64,000 nt of DNA from Butyrivibrio sp. (GCA_014799955.1 JAAVHB010000052.1:1-64000), one strand, 5' to 3'; positions 32,997 to 42,376 are shown, counted from the stretch's first letter. Notes: generated from the sequence alone by a model not told the origin. Program-made: numbers and translations.

Positions 32997-35204
32997 TTAC
33001 TGAAAAAAATGGTCTGTCCCTTCCTCTATTGCTTGAATAAATTCAGAAAGTTCCCTTGCTATTTCAGGCAACTCATTTTTACCGGTTTCCTTACCGGTAG
33101 CATCATATCCTATATCCTCTGCGATTGCCATGAAAATAGGATAATCCGTAAGAGATTTTTTATATTGCTCCATATAACTTTCCGAAAGATTTTCTCTAGT
33201 AAATTCTATCTGTTCATCAAATTCATCTGTTACAGTCAGCTTTTTATCTGTCAATTGTTGAACTGCATCAGAATCACCGCAACGCTCAGCATACTTTATC
33301 TGTTTATTTATTTCAGCAATCTTATCCTTTTTATCTTTTAGCAGTTCAAACAATTTCTTTCCATCTTCCGAATTTGTAATCAAACTGTTTTGTATATTTT
33401 TCCTCAAATCTGTTCTCAACTGTTTTTTATCAGTAGAGTATTTTTTCAAAAACATCACAGAACTTTTTACACCCGCACCATTAGCAGAAAAAGCTGTTTG
33501 CGGTAAAGAAACGACCGCTACAATCCTAAATGTATCGCTAATATAATCCCTGACATACTGCATACTGGAATTCGTCAATATCCCGTCAGGAACAACAATA
33601 GCCAAATAACCGCCGTCCACAAGATACTTTTCTGCCTGCTCTATAAACAAAACCTCTGTACTTTGGCTAGGTCTTTCAGAAGCCTTACTATTTGGGTTTA
33701 ACCAATCAATTTCTTTTGTTGCTAATTTGTACTGATGCATATATGCCTTTTCCGTTTGTTTAACGGTAGAACCAAAAGGCGGATTCGTAATAATATAATC
33801 AAATGAATTTTCCTTAAATCCGTCATTATTCGTCGCTTTACATAAATCTTCAGCAGAAATAAGACCGTCCGATGTAACAACATTCGTATGACCGTCATCA
33901 TGGATAATCATGTTCATTTTAGCTGTTCTTGAAATCTGTTCGTTTATTTCAATTCCATAAAGATTATATTTCGCAAAATCATGCCATTGGTCATGACATT
34001 CAAAAGTTTCCTCCTCTCCGTCTTTTACATCATAAAAATCTCTTGCTGCTTTTCTAACTTTATCCAGTGCATGAAGCAAAAAACCGCCGCTACCACAAGA
34101 TGTGTCCAATACACGGTTGTTTTCATTTATCGGCAAACTATCCACAATAAAACTGACAATATTTCTAGGTGTAAAATATTGCCCGAAATCTCCTCTAAAA
34201 AAAGAACCCATGAACGTCTCAAACGCACGTCCCTTACTGTCGAGGTCTGTATGTAATAAATCTATCCCTTCAAGATAACTGACAACCATTCTTGCTTTTG
34301 CAGCGTTTAATTTGATTCCTTCTCTGAAAATTTCTGTATCATTTTTTCGTTCTCCAATATGTTTGCCTTCTTCATAAAGCAAAATCAACCTTTTTAACAG
34401 ATTTTCACTTGTTTCTTTATCTGCTTTCTCTATATCTCTCTTATCTTTACTTTTGGGCTCTACTTTAATAATCTGAAAATCATATGGCTGCCCATTTCCG
34501 CGTTTTTTCTTTTCATCAAAGATCTTGCAGAAAATAAGTTTATCCAACTCATCAAATGCTTCCGACGGATTTAACTCGCCGCCTCCCCACAATGCTTGAT
34601 GAGCCTGTTTAAATCGATTGGTAAGCTCAGATTCTTCAACTTTAACTAAAGGAAACAGTTTTTGTCCGTCTTTAGTTGTCCCACCGTTTCTTGCAAACTT
34701 ATAGCTTGCTAATTTATCTACCTTATATTGAGGTATATCCGTTATGCTCTCTCTACTGTCAATTTCCTTGTCAAATGCATAATATTCATTTTTAATACCG
34801 GAAGTAACCCAAATATATTTTACTGTTCCGGCAGTAGCAAAAGCGTACGCATATGCCTGACGTACTGCTTGCTTAAATTCTTGCTCTGTAATTGTTTCTT
34901 TTTTGCATTCTACAATTATGTGTGGTTTTTTGCATTCCTTGTCATTATATACAATAATATCCGCTTCTTTCACATCTGAGCCGACAGTAACCTTTACATA
35001 CTGCTTCACCTGTTCTACAGGATAATTATATTTTAATACAAGCTCACAAAAAGTCTCTGCCTGTATTTTTTCTTCAGGATTATTGTAATTTCTTGAAATA
35101 TTTTGATTTATATATGTAATTGTAGACAAATCCTCACTTATTGTTATCAAATTTTTCTGTTTCGCACTCAAAATAATTTCCTTTGTTGCTTTTGTTATTT
35201 TCAT
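32997..35204 (-). CDS. Fused PD-(D/E)XK nuclease and N6-adenine methyltransferase (BcgI A-like/HsdM)
   Basis: This 735-residue enzyme has an HsdR N-terminal-type nuclease domain (about 45-150) with Glu50, Asp82 in KEADIIVY and the E99-x-K101 pair in VECKK. A helical bundle typical of HsdM follows. The gamma-type adenine methyltransferase begins with GQYFTPRNIV near 341, with SAM motif I VLDTSCGSGGF (366-375) and NPPF (474-477). No DEAD-box helicase is present in it or nearby, so it is not a classical type I HsdR. The architecture fits type IIB/IIG systems such as BcgI, where one chain cuts and methylates and a separate S chain gives specificity. An extended -10 promoter lies about 90 bp upstream. 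It is first in the cassette. Confidence 0.85.
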   Translation of the reverse strand: MKITKATKEIILSAKQKNLITISEDLSTITYINQNISRNYNNPEEKIQAETFCELVLKYNYPVEQVKQYVKVTVGSDVKEADIIVYNDKECKKPHIIVECKKETITEQEFKQAVRQAYAYAFATAGTVKYIWVTSGIKNEYYAFDKEIDSRESITDIPQYKVDKLASYKFARNGGTTKDGQKLFPLVKVEESELTNRFKQAHQALWGGGELNPSEAFDELDKLIFCKIFDEKKKRGNGQPYDFQIIKVEPKSKDKRDIEKADKETSENLLKRLILLYEEGKHIGERKNDTEIFREGIKLNAAKARMVVSYLEGIDLLHTDLDSKGRAFETFMGSFFRGDFGQYFTPRNIVSFIVDSLPINENNRVLDTSCGSGGFLLHALDKVRKAARDFYDVKDGEEETFECHDQWHDFAKYNLYGIEINEQISRTAKMNMIIHDDGHTNVVTSDGLISAEDLCKATNNDGFKENSFDYIITNPPFGSTVKQTEKAYMHQYKLATKEIDWLNPNSKASERPSQSTEVLFIEQAEKYLVDGGYLAIVVPDGILTNSSMQYVRDYISDTFRIVAVVSLPQTAFSANGAGVKSSVMFLKKYSTDKKQLRTDLRKNIQNSLITNSEDGKKLFELLKDKKDKIAEINKQIKYAERCGDSDAVQQLTDKKLTVTDEFDEQIEFTRENLSESYMEQYKKSLTDYPIFMAIAEDIGYDATGKETGKNELPEIARELSEFIQAIEEGTDHFFQ

Positions 35205-35295
35205 CTGCTATTCTCCTCTTGATAACTTAAAATTTTATTCTCTTTTCTATCCGGATTACATTTATCAATTTTCAAAATTTACGTTCTTTTCAGAC

Positions 35296-35304
35296 ATTAT
35301 AACA
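35296..35304 (-). promoter_or_regulatory. Extended -10 promoter of the restriction cassette
   Basis: On the minus strand TGTTATAAT gives a perfect TATAAT with an upstream TG. No good -35 is present, as is usual for extended -10 promoters. It lies about 90 nt before the nuclease-methyltransferase start. The rest of 35205-35392 is AT-rich and otherwise empty. Confidence 0.5.
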
Positions 35305-35392
35305 TACATTCTCATTTTTCTGATATAATATTAAACAAAATTATTTTCCACATCAAAAAAAGTTGCTTATTCAATCCCTGTTCTTACTACCT

Positions 35393-36811
35393 TTACACCC
35401 CAATATGTTGGTCTGCATGAAGTTTAGACAATAAACACACCGTCTCCACATGTCCCGTCATCCCAAACATATCCACCCCCTGCACCTTCTTCACCTCGTA
35501 CCCGTTCTGCGTCAGATACTTCAAGTCCCTCGCCAGCGTAGCGGAATCGCAGCTCACATAAACAATCCTTGCGGGCTGCATTTTCACCATGGTGGCAAGC
35601 AGGGTTTCAGCGCAGCCCTTGCGGGGCGGGTCAACCACGATTACGTCGGCGGTCATGGGCGCGCCGGCGCGCGCCGACTCGCGGGCGTAGAAGTCGGGCA
35701 GGATTTCCTCGGCGCGTCCGGTGAAAAATTCGACGTTAGTGATGCCGTTTATGGCAGCGTTTCGGCGGGCGTCCTCAATGGCTTGAGGAACAATTTCGAC
35801 GCCGTAGACCTTGCGGGCGTTTTGCGCGAGAAAAAGAGAAATTGTGCCGATGCCGCAGTAAAGGTCCCAGACGGTTTCGTTCCCGGTCAGCTCCGCGAAG
35901 TCAAGGGCTAGACCGTAAAGCTTCCTTGTCTGGACGGGATTGACCTGATAAAAAGAAAGCGGCGAGATGCGGTACTTTATTTTACCTATAAAATCCTCTA
36001 TGTATGGAGCGCCCCAGAGCAGGCGGCACTCCGTGCCGAGGATCACGTTTGTGCTCTCACGGTTCAGGTTTAGCATGACGCTTGCAATTTTTCTGTCATC
36101 GGGAAGGGGCAGATTCTGAAGGGCTTTAACAAGCTCGTCCGAAGCCGGAAGGGCTTCGCCGTTAATTACAAGGCAGACCATAACCTCTCCGGTTGCGAAG
36201 CCGACGCGGATTAAGACGTGGCGGATAAGCCCGGTATGAGAAAGCTCGTCATAGGGCTTGATTTTGTATTTTAACATGTGAGATTTTATTTCTGCAAGAA
36301 TTCCTGCGTTTACGGAATCGCCTATAAGGCAGTCGTCGCAGGGGATTATGGAGTGGGTGCGTCCGGCGTAAAAGCCTATGACAATATTGCCGTCGCGGTC
36401 GGAGCCGACGGGAAACTGCGCCTTGTTGCGGTAGCGGTAGGGCTTGTCCATTCCGATAACGGGAGGAACCTCAATTTCCGTAAGCCCTCCTATGCGGGCG
36501 AGATTTCCGCGGATAAGTTTTCGTTTGAACTCAAGCTGCGAGGCGTAGGACATCGCCATGAGCGTGCAGCCGCCGCAGGCGCGCGCCGCGGGGCAGGGAG
36601 GCATGACACGGTCGGGCGATGGCTCGATTATTTCCATAAGGCGGCCGTAGCCGTAGTTTTTGTTTGCCTTGGTCACTCTGGCGATTACTCTGTCGCCTAT
36701 GACGGTATCCTTCACAAAAAGAGCGTAGCCGTCTATCCTGCCTACGCCCTCTCCGTTTTGGGTTAAATCCTCAATTATAATCTCGTAATCCTGATTTTTC
36801 GATATTTTCAT
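35393..36811 (-). CDS. rlmD: 23S rRNA (uracil-5-)-methyltransferase, RlmD/RumA family
   Basis: This 472-residue SAM-dependent enzyme makes 5-methyluridine in 23S rRNA (or a related site). An N-terminal TRAM domain (about 5-60) is followed by the iron-sulfur cysteines PPCPAARACGGCTL (the fourth Cys comes later), the SAM fold around VWDLYCGIGTISLFLA, the DPPRKGC loop near 400, and the catalytic Cys in YVSCDSATLARDL. All elements are intact. I prefer ATG 36811 over a TTG three codons upstream. Its start region overlaps the stop of the yhaM gene, so they form one operon. The GC-rich codon use contrasts sharply with the AT-rich restriction cassette after it. Confidence 0.9.
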   Translation of the reverse strand: MKISKNQDYEIIIEDLTQNGEGVGRIDGYALFVKDTVIGDRVIARVTKANKNYGYGRLMEIIEPSPDRVMPPCPAARACGGCTLMAMSYASQLEFKRKLIRGNLARIGGLTEIEVPPVIGMDKPYRYRNKAQFPVGSDRDGNIVIGFYAGRTHSIIPCDDCLIGDSVNAGILAEIKSHMLKYKIKPYDELSHTGLIRHVLIRVGFATGEVMVCLVINGEALPASDELVKALQNLPLPDDRKIASVMLNLNRESTNVILGTECRLLWGAPYIEDFIGKIKYRISPLSFYQVNPVQTRKLYGLALDFAELTGNETVWDLYCGIGTISLFLAQNARKVYGVEIVPQAIEDARRNAAINGITNVEFFTGRAEEILPDFYARESARAGAPMTADVIVVDPPRKGCAETLLATMVKMQPARIVYVSCDSATLARDLKYLTQNGYEVKKVQGVDMFGMTGHVETVCLLSKLHADQHIGV

Positions 36812-36816
36812 ATGAA

Positions 36817-37764
36817 TCAACCTATGGTTTTTCTGATATTGCTGTCAAGCATTCTGTTAAAGCCGAGCCACTCTCCCGCCTGGATTCCCGGGGCGTCAAG
36901 CGCCTCCTTGAAGGTTTCAAGCTTCGCGTCAAGGTCGTCTGCATAGTGGAGAGCGAGCGCCTCGATAAGCGCGGGCTTCTTGGGGGAGCCGAACTCGAAT
37001 TCTCCGTGATGCGCCAGAATACAGTGCTTAAGCTCGCGGGCGAGCGACGCGGGAAAGCCGTCTATCGTGCGTATCGCATTTCCTATAAGCTCGCTTCCCA
37101 TGACGATATGCCCGAGAAGCTGGCCGCTGTCGGTGTAATCGTTTTCGGGGAACTCCGAAATTTCGTACACCTTGCCGATGTCGTGAAAAACAGCCGCCGT
37201 CACAAGCAAATCCCTGTTCAGAAATTTATAGTTGTCCGCAAGCACACAGCAAAGCCTTGTAACGCCCAGAGTATGCTCCAGAAGTCCGCCCACAAAGCCG
37301 TGGTGAACGCTTTTTGCGGCGGAATGCCGTTTGAATTTTTTGATGAAATCCGTATTTTCCTCAAAAAATTTATTGGCGAGGGCGCTCAGATATGGATTGG
37401 TCAGTTTGTTTATGTAGCCCATCAGCTCTGCGTACATTTCCTCCGTATCGTATGCGGAGGTGGGAAGATAGTCGCCCTCCGAATATGTTCCGGCGTCGGC
37501 GCGGCGTACCTCCTTGATATTGAGCTGGGGCGCGTTATTGAAAATAGTGACGTCGCCCTTTATTTCTATATAGTCAAGACTGTCGAATTCGCGGATTCCC
37601 GCCGAGCCCAAATCCCATATCTTGCCGTCTATTTTACCTGTTTTATCCTGTAAAACAATGCTGCCGTATTCCTTGCCGCTTTTGGCGACCGCAATTGTTT
37701 TATGCTTGCAAAAATATATTCCGGAGATGCGCTCGCCCTCCCTGAAGGTCTCGATATATTTCAT
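36817..37764 (-). CDS. yhaM: 3'-5' exoribonuclease YhaM family (OB-fold plus HD domain)
   Basis: This 315-residue phosphohydrolase has an N-terminal nucleic-acid-binding OB fold (GKEYGSIVLQDKTGKIDGKIWD at about 28-52, split here by function into two strands). The HD domain starts at HHGFVGGLLEHTLGVTRLC near 153. The metal-binding His-Asp pair is in AAVFHDIGKVYE near 190, and later His residues in HCILAHHGEFEFGSP. YhaM-type enzymes degrade RNA and DNA from 3' ends. The gene precedes rlmD with a few bases of overlap and follows the HtrA-like gene by 32 bp. Confidence 0.9.
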   Translation of the reverse strand: MKYIETFREGERISGIYFCKHKTIAVAKSGKEYGSIVLQDKTGKIDGKIWDLGSAGIREFDSLDYIEIKGDVTIFNNAPQLNIKEVRRADAGTYSEGDYLPTSAYDTEEMYAELMGYINKLTNPYLSALANKFFEENTDFIKKFKRHSAAKSVHHGFVGGLLEHTLGVTRLCCVLADNYKFLNRDLLVTAAVFHDIGKVYEISEFPENDYTDSGQLLGHIVMGSELIGNAIRTIDGFPASLARELKHCILAHHGEFEFGSPKKPALIEALALHYADDLDAKLETFKEALDAPGIQAGEWLGFNRMLDSNIRKTIG

Positions 37765-37796
37765 CGCTGTTCCCGCCTTTAAAATAAATTATAAGT

Positions 37797-39110
37797 CTAT
37801 TGTACTCCCAAAGTCACCCTGAATACAATCTCTTTATACGAATCGCGGCCTCTTCTTTTGACTGTAATCTCAATATTGTCGCCCGGAGCGTATCCGGAAA
37901 GCGCGTTCATAAACTGATTCATGTCGGTAATGCTTTCCCTGCCGATTGCCGTAATTACGTCGCCAGTCTGTATTCCCGAATTGTGCGCGGGCGAATTGAC
38001 CTCGACAGCGGACAGATAAATTCCCTCGGGTATATTGTAAAGCTCCTGAATCTGCGCCGTGACGCTCTGCCCCTTTATTCCGAGAAAAGCTCTCGGTCTG
38101 GCGTTGATAAGCTGCTCTATCTGCCTGTGAACACCGGAAATCGCGTATGCGTTTATGAAATTTCCGCTGCCTGTGTTGTAGCCGGACGTTATGATTCCCA
38201 CAACCTCTCCGTCAAGATTGCACAGCACGCCGGACGCGTTGGCATCCGCCGCAATATTTGTGTTTATGATTCCGTACTCCGAGTCGGTGTCCGACAAGAC
38301 TTTATCGACTCCTGCGGCAGCACCGTAGCCAACAGTTCCCGTATATCCGTATATTTTACCGACCGCGATAAGCGCGTCGCCCTGCGACAGAAAACCTGAA
38401 TTTCCGAAGGTAGCCGGTCCAATCCCGTCGGCATTTACAGATTCCGCCTTTATTACCGCCATTCCGGTTGACGAATCGCCCATAACCGTCTCGGCGTTTC
38501 TGACGCTTCCGTCAGGATAAGTCACCGATATCCCCGCCTTGTCAGCCGTCACCCTGTAATCCGTAAGAATATAATAGAATTCGCTGTCCGACGCTACAAT
38601 CAGTCCGTACTCGTAGCTTACGTTCTGGTACACCGTGTCAAACCATTCAACGCCCGCCTCCGACACAGCCACGGTGACCGAAGCTCCGTTGATTTTGGCG
38701 GCAACCGCCTTATATGCCTCATGAATCCGCTCAATATCGTCAATCCCCGGAATCGTTTCTCCCTCTCCCGTTTCGGTTGTTTCCTCGAGCTTTTCCGTGG
38801 AGGTCTGCTCCGGTGACGGTATCGTGACTGTCTCGTGGGGCTTTGTCGCTTCCTGTGTTTCCTCGGGCTTGGTTTCGGCAGTCGTCACCTGCGCAAGCGT
38901 AACCTCCTGCTTTGTTTCCTGTTCCGGAAAAAATCTGCTGCCCGCCCTGTATACAATTATCATTACCAGACCCGCGACAAGCCCGAAAAGGACAGCCATC
39001 GCCAGAACCAACAGCATTTTCCTGAGCAGACGCTTTATCTTCCTGCCGGACTCGGGCGCTATATGCTCCGTGTAAAGGTCGTACTTTTTATCCTCATTGT
39101 TTTCATCCAT
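37797..39110 (-). CDS. HtrA/DegP-like membrane protein with degenerate catalytic triad (pseudoprotease)
   Basis: This 437-residue protein has an N-terminal cytoplasmic tail and one membrane segment (about 31-54). A Thr/Glu/Pro-rich linker follows (about 65-130), then a trypsin-like double barrel (about 140-335) and a PDZ domain (about 345-432: GIYLSAVEVNSPAHNSG, GDVITAIG). In active HtrA the triad is in TNxHV, the Asp before LAVLKI, and GNSGGP. Here the matching segments are LTDYRVTA (Arg replaces His), SSTGMAVIKA (no Asp) and DANASGVLCN (Ala replaces Ser). All three are lost, so it is probably a binding or scaffold protein facing the outside. It is transcribed with yhaM and rlmD. Confidence 0.85.
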   Translation of the reverse strand: MDENNEDKKYDLYTEHIAPESGRKIKRLLRKMLLVLAMAVLFGLVAGLVMIIVYRAGSRFFPEQETKQEVTLAQVTTAETKPEETQEATKPHETVTIPSPEQTSTEKLEETTETGEGETIPGIDDIERIHEAYKAVAAKINGASVTVAVSEAGVEWFDTVYQNVSYEYGLIVASDSEFYYILTDYRVTADKAGISVTYPDGSVRNAETVMGDSSTGMAVIKAESVNADGIGPATFGNSGFLSQGDALIAVGKIYGYTGTVGYGAAAGVDKVLSDTDSEYGIINTNIAADANASGVLCNLDGEVVGIITSGYNTGSGNFINAYAISGVHRQIEQLINARPRAFLGIKGQSVTAQIQELYNIPEGIYLSAVEVNSPAHNSGIQTGDVITAIGRESITDMNQFMNALSGYAPGDNIEITVKRRGRDSYKEIVFRVTLGVQ

Positions 39111-39227
39111 AGAATTTCTCCGTTCATTAAATCGAAAACATTCCGGTGCCGTAATTAATGTTCACAGTATACTATCAAAATATGAACATTCTATGACATA
39201 GATGTGAAAATTGCCGTATCTTAATGA

Positions 39228-39256
39228 TTGAACTTTAGACGCATTTAATGTATTAT
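39228..39256 (+). promoter_or_regulatory. Promoter of mutS2, placing the start at the ATG
   Basis: TTGAAC (39228-39233) and TATTAT (39251-39256) are 17 nt apart on the plus strand. The expected transcript start, 7 nt after the -10, falls on the A of the ATG at 39263, and no ribosome site is seen. This suggests a leaderless mRNA. Confidence 0.4.
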
Positions 39257-39262
39257 GTAACT

Positions 39263-41647
39263 ATGAATAATAAATCCTTAAAAATACTTGAATACGATAA
39301 AATCATATCACGGCTGACGGAGCACGCCTCGTCTGAACCGGGACGCCGGCTCTGCATGAACCTTCTGCCATCTACGGATATTGAGGAGGTAACGCGCTCG
39401 CAGAAAATAACCACCGACGCGGTTTCGAGAATTTACAGGCGCGGAAACATTTCCTTTAGCGGACTTAAGGACATCCGCGGCTGTGTAAAAAGCATGGAGG
39501 TCGGAAGCACGCTAGGAATGCGCGAGCTTCTCGACATAAGCGCGCTTTTAAATACCGCCGCCGCCGCGAAACGCTACGGTGCTTCCGATGCGGAGGACGA
39601 AAACGCCGTCCGCGACTCTCTTTTTGAGATGTTCAACTCAATCGAGCCCTTGGTGACGGTCAACAACGAGATTAAACGCTGTATAATTTCAGAGGAGGAA
39701 ATAGCTGACGACGCGACTCCGGAACTGAAAAATATCCGCCGCCAGATGAAAAACTGTGCCGAGCGTATTAAAAACGAGCTTTCCCGTATGCTTAACGGAA
39801 GCGAGCGGGCATATCTTCAGGAGGCTGTCATAACCACAAGGGAGGGGCGCTACTGCGTTCCCGTAAAATCGGAATACAAATCGCAGGTGCCCGGAATGGT
39901 GCACGACCAGTCAAAGGCGGGCTCGACATTTTTTATAGAGCCGATGTCAGTGGTAAAGCTCAACAACGAAATCCGTGAGCTTGAGATAAAGGAAAACGAC
40001 GAAATCGCCAGAATCCTTGCCACGCTGTCCGCCATGGCGGGCAATTACACGTCGGAGCTTTCCGTCAATTACGAGGTCTTAAGCTTCCTTGACTTTGCTT
40101 TCGCCAAGGCAAAGCTTTCCTTGGGCTGTAAGGGAAGCGAGCCGGTTATGAATACCCGCGGACGCATCAATATACGAAAGGGCAGGCACCCGCTCATTGA
40201 CGGCTCCAAGGTCGTTCCGGTTGATATTTATCTGGGCGACAAATACGACCAGCTCATAATTACGGGTCCGAACACCGGAGGCAAAACCGTCACGCTCAAA
40301 ACCATAGGACTTTTCTCACTGATGGCGCAGGCAGGTCTGCATATTCCCGCCTTCGACAATTCGGAGCTTACGGTTTTCAAGGATATTTTTGCCGACATAG
40401 GGGACGAGCAGAGCATTGAGCAAAGCCTTTCGACATTTTCCTCGCATATGACGAATATCGTGCAGATTCTTGAAAACGCCGATTCAGATTCGTTAGTGCT
40501 TTTCGACGAGCTTTGCGCGGGAACCGACCCGACGGAGGGCGCGGCTCTTGCGATATCAATACTCACAAGCCTTCACAAGCTGAGGGTTACAACAGCCGCG
40601 ACCACTCATTACAGCGAGCTGAAAATATACGCGCTCTCGACGGACGGCGTTGAAAACGCCTGCTGCGAGTTTGACGTGGCTACGCTTGCGCCGACCTACA
40701 GGCTCTTAATCGGAATTCCGGGCAAAAGCAACGCCTTTGCGATATCCGGTAAGCTCGGTCTTGCCTCTCACATCATCGAGGATGCCAAAGCGTCTCTCGC
40801 CTCCGAGGACAAGGCTTTTGAGGATGTAATAGCGGAGCTTGAGGAAAGCCGCGTAAAAATAGAACGCGAAAAGCTTGAGATTGAAGAATACAAAAGAGAA
40901 ATCGAGGCTCTCAAGGCAGAGCTTAAGTCCAAAAACGAACGCCTTGACGAGCGCTCCGATGCCATTCTGCAAAAAGCAAGGGACGAGGCAGCCGAGCTTC
41001 TGCGCGACGCAAAGGAAACCGCCGACGAAACCATACGCAACATCAACCGCGCTCAGGCAAGGGGCGTCAGCATGGCTGAGCTTGAGGAGGAAAGACGCAG
41101 GCTTAAGAACAAGCTCGACAAGGTTGACTCCAAACGCAGCATCAAGACCTCCGCGCCAACGCGCCTGCACGAAGCGAAGGATTTCCACATAGGCGACAAG
41201 GTGCATGTCCACAGCCTCAATCTTGACGGAACGGTTCATTCCCTGCCAAACGCCAACGGCGAGCTTACGGTAAGCATGGGAATACTTCATTCGACGGTGA
41301 ATATAAAGGACCTCGAAATCATAGAGGAGGCTTCCGCCGCCGACAGCCTCAAAAATAAAGGCTCGGGCATCGGCAAGCTGAGAATGAGCAAAACCGCGTC
41401 GATTTCCCCCGAGGTAAATCTCATAGGAATGACGCAGGACGAGGCTATTCTCACGCTTGACAAATATCTTGACGACGCGTTTCTGTCGCATATTTCTCCG
41501 GTCAGAGTGGTGCACGGCAAGGGCTCCGGCGTTCTGCGAAATGCCGTCCACAACTTCCTGCGCCGCCAGAAGCATGTCAAAAGCTTCCGACTCGGCTCCT
41601 TCGGAGAGGGCGACTACGGCGTAACAATCGTTGAATTTAAAGAATAG
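39263..41647 (+). CDS. mutS2: Endonuclease MutS2
   Basis: This 794-residue protein is a MutS paralog acting in recombination suppression and ribosome rescue. The N-terminal core (MNNKSLKILEYDKI) and clamp are followed by an ATPase with Walker A GPNTGGKTVTLK near 335 and Walker B SLVLFDELCAGTDP near 415. A long coiled coil follows (about 520-625, EELEESRVKIEREKLEIEEYK). The C-terminal Smr nuclease domain has HGKGSGVLR near 755, but the usual LDLRG/LDLHG is VNLIGM. I start at 39263 because family members begin with this sequence; another ATG five codons upstream would lie in the promoter. The response regulator start overlaps its end region. Confidence 0.93.
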   Translation: MNNKSLKILEYDKIISRLTEHASSEPGRRLCMNLLPSTDIEEVTRSQKITTDAVSRIYRRGNISFSGLKDIRGCVKSMEVGSTLGMRELLDISALLNTAAAAKRYGASDAEDENAVRDSLFEMFNSIEPLVTVNNEIKRCIISEEEIADDATPELKNIRRQMKNCAERIKNELSRMLNGSERAYLQEAVITTREGRYCVPVKSEYKSQVPGMVHDQSKAGSTFFIEPMSVVKLNNEIRELEIKENDEIARILATLSAMAGNYTSELSVNYEVLSFLDFAFAKAKLSLGCKGSEPVMNTRGRINIRKGRHPLIDGSKVVPVDIYLGDKYDQLIITGPNTGGKTVTLKTIGLFSLMAQAGLHIPAFDNSELTVFKDIFADIGDEQSIEQSLSTFSSHMTNIVQILENADSDSLVLFDELCAGTDPTEGAALAISILTSLHKLRVTTAATTHYSELKIYALSTDGVENACCEFDVATLAPTYRLLIGIPGKSNAFAISGKLGLASHIIEDAKASLASEDKAFEDVIAELEESRVKIEREKLEIEEYKREIEALKAELKSKNERLDERSDAILQKARDEAAELLRDAKETADETIRNINRAQARGVSMAELEEERRRLKNKLDKVDSKRSIKTSAPTRLHEAKDFHIGDKVHVHSLNLDGTVHSLPNANGELTVSMGILHSTVNIKDLEIIEEASAADSLKNKGSGIGKLRMSKTASISPEVNLIGMTQDEAILTLDKYLDDAFLSHISPVRVVHGKGSGVLRNAVHNFLRRQKHVKSFRLGSFGEGDYGVTIVEFKE

Positions 41648-41660
41648 GGGGATGTCTGCA

Positions 41661-42374
41661 ATGGCCGACAAACAGAAAATACTCATTGTTGACGACGACG
41701 AAAATATAGCGGAGCTTATTTCGCTCTATCTGATAAAGGAATGCTTTGAAACCAGAATCGTGCATGACGGAGAAAGCGCGCTTGTGGCTTTCAAGAGCTT
41801 TGAACCGGACCTCATCCTGCTGGATTTGATGCTCCCGGGCATCGACGGCTATCAGGTATGCCGCGAAATCCGCAAAACTCACAACACTCCGATTATCATG
41901 CTTTCGGCAAAGGGCGAGATTTTCGACAAGGTTCTGGGACTTGAGCTGGGAGCCGACGACTATATGATTAAGCCCTTCGACTCCAAAGAGCTTGTCGCAA
42001 GGGTAAAGGCGGTACTGCGCCGTTACACCGCCGCCCCCGCTTCGCCGCAGACCCCGGGGCAGACGGGCGAGTTTGTGGAATACCCGGACCTCATAATCAA
42101 TATGACCAACTATTCCGTTGTTTATATGGGACAGAATATAGATATGCCGCCGAAAGAAATCGAGCTGCTTTATTTTCTCGCCTCATCGCCGAACCAGGTC
42201 TTCACGAGAGAACAGCTCCTTGACAACATATGGGGCTATGAATATATAGGCGACACGCGCACGGTGGACGTGCATATCAAGCGTCTGCGCGAAAAAATAC
42301 ACGACCACGAAAGCTGGAACATCGGCACGGTCTGGGGCATCGGCTATAAATTTGAAACCCACAGACAGAGGTAG
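41661..42374 (+). CDS. OmpR/PhoB-family response regulator
   Basis: This 237-residue regulator has a receiver domain (residues 5-120) with acidic pocket IVDDDEN, phosphorylation Asp in LILLDLMLPGIDGY, Ser in IIMLSAKGE and Lys in MIKPFDSKEL. The C-terminal winged helix (about 140-235) reads PPKEIELLYFLASSPNQVFTREQLLDNIWGY and DVHIKRLREKI. All switch residues are intact. I chose ATG 41661 with the GGGGG site 9 nt upstream. The kinase starts 2 bp after its stop, so the pair forms one operon, probably with mutS2 upstream. Confidence 0.93.
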   Translation: MADKQKILIVDDDENIAELISLYLIKECFETRIVHDGESALVAFKSFEPDLILLDLMLPGIDGYQVCREIRKTHNTPIIMLSAKGEIFDKVLGLELGADDYMIKPFDSKELVARVKAVLRRYTAAPASPQTPGQTGEFVEYPDLIINMTNYSVVYMGQNIDMPPKEIELLYFLASSPNQVFTREQLLDNIWGYEYIGDTRTVDVHIKRLREKIHDHESWNIGTVWGIGYKFETHRQR

Positions 42375-42376
42375 GA

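Noticed and set aside
32997..35204. Calling this a classical type I HsdM within a complete type I system
   Set aside because: There is no HsdR motor subunit in the window and the nuclease motif is in the methyltransferase chain, which fits BcgI-like architecture better.
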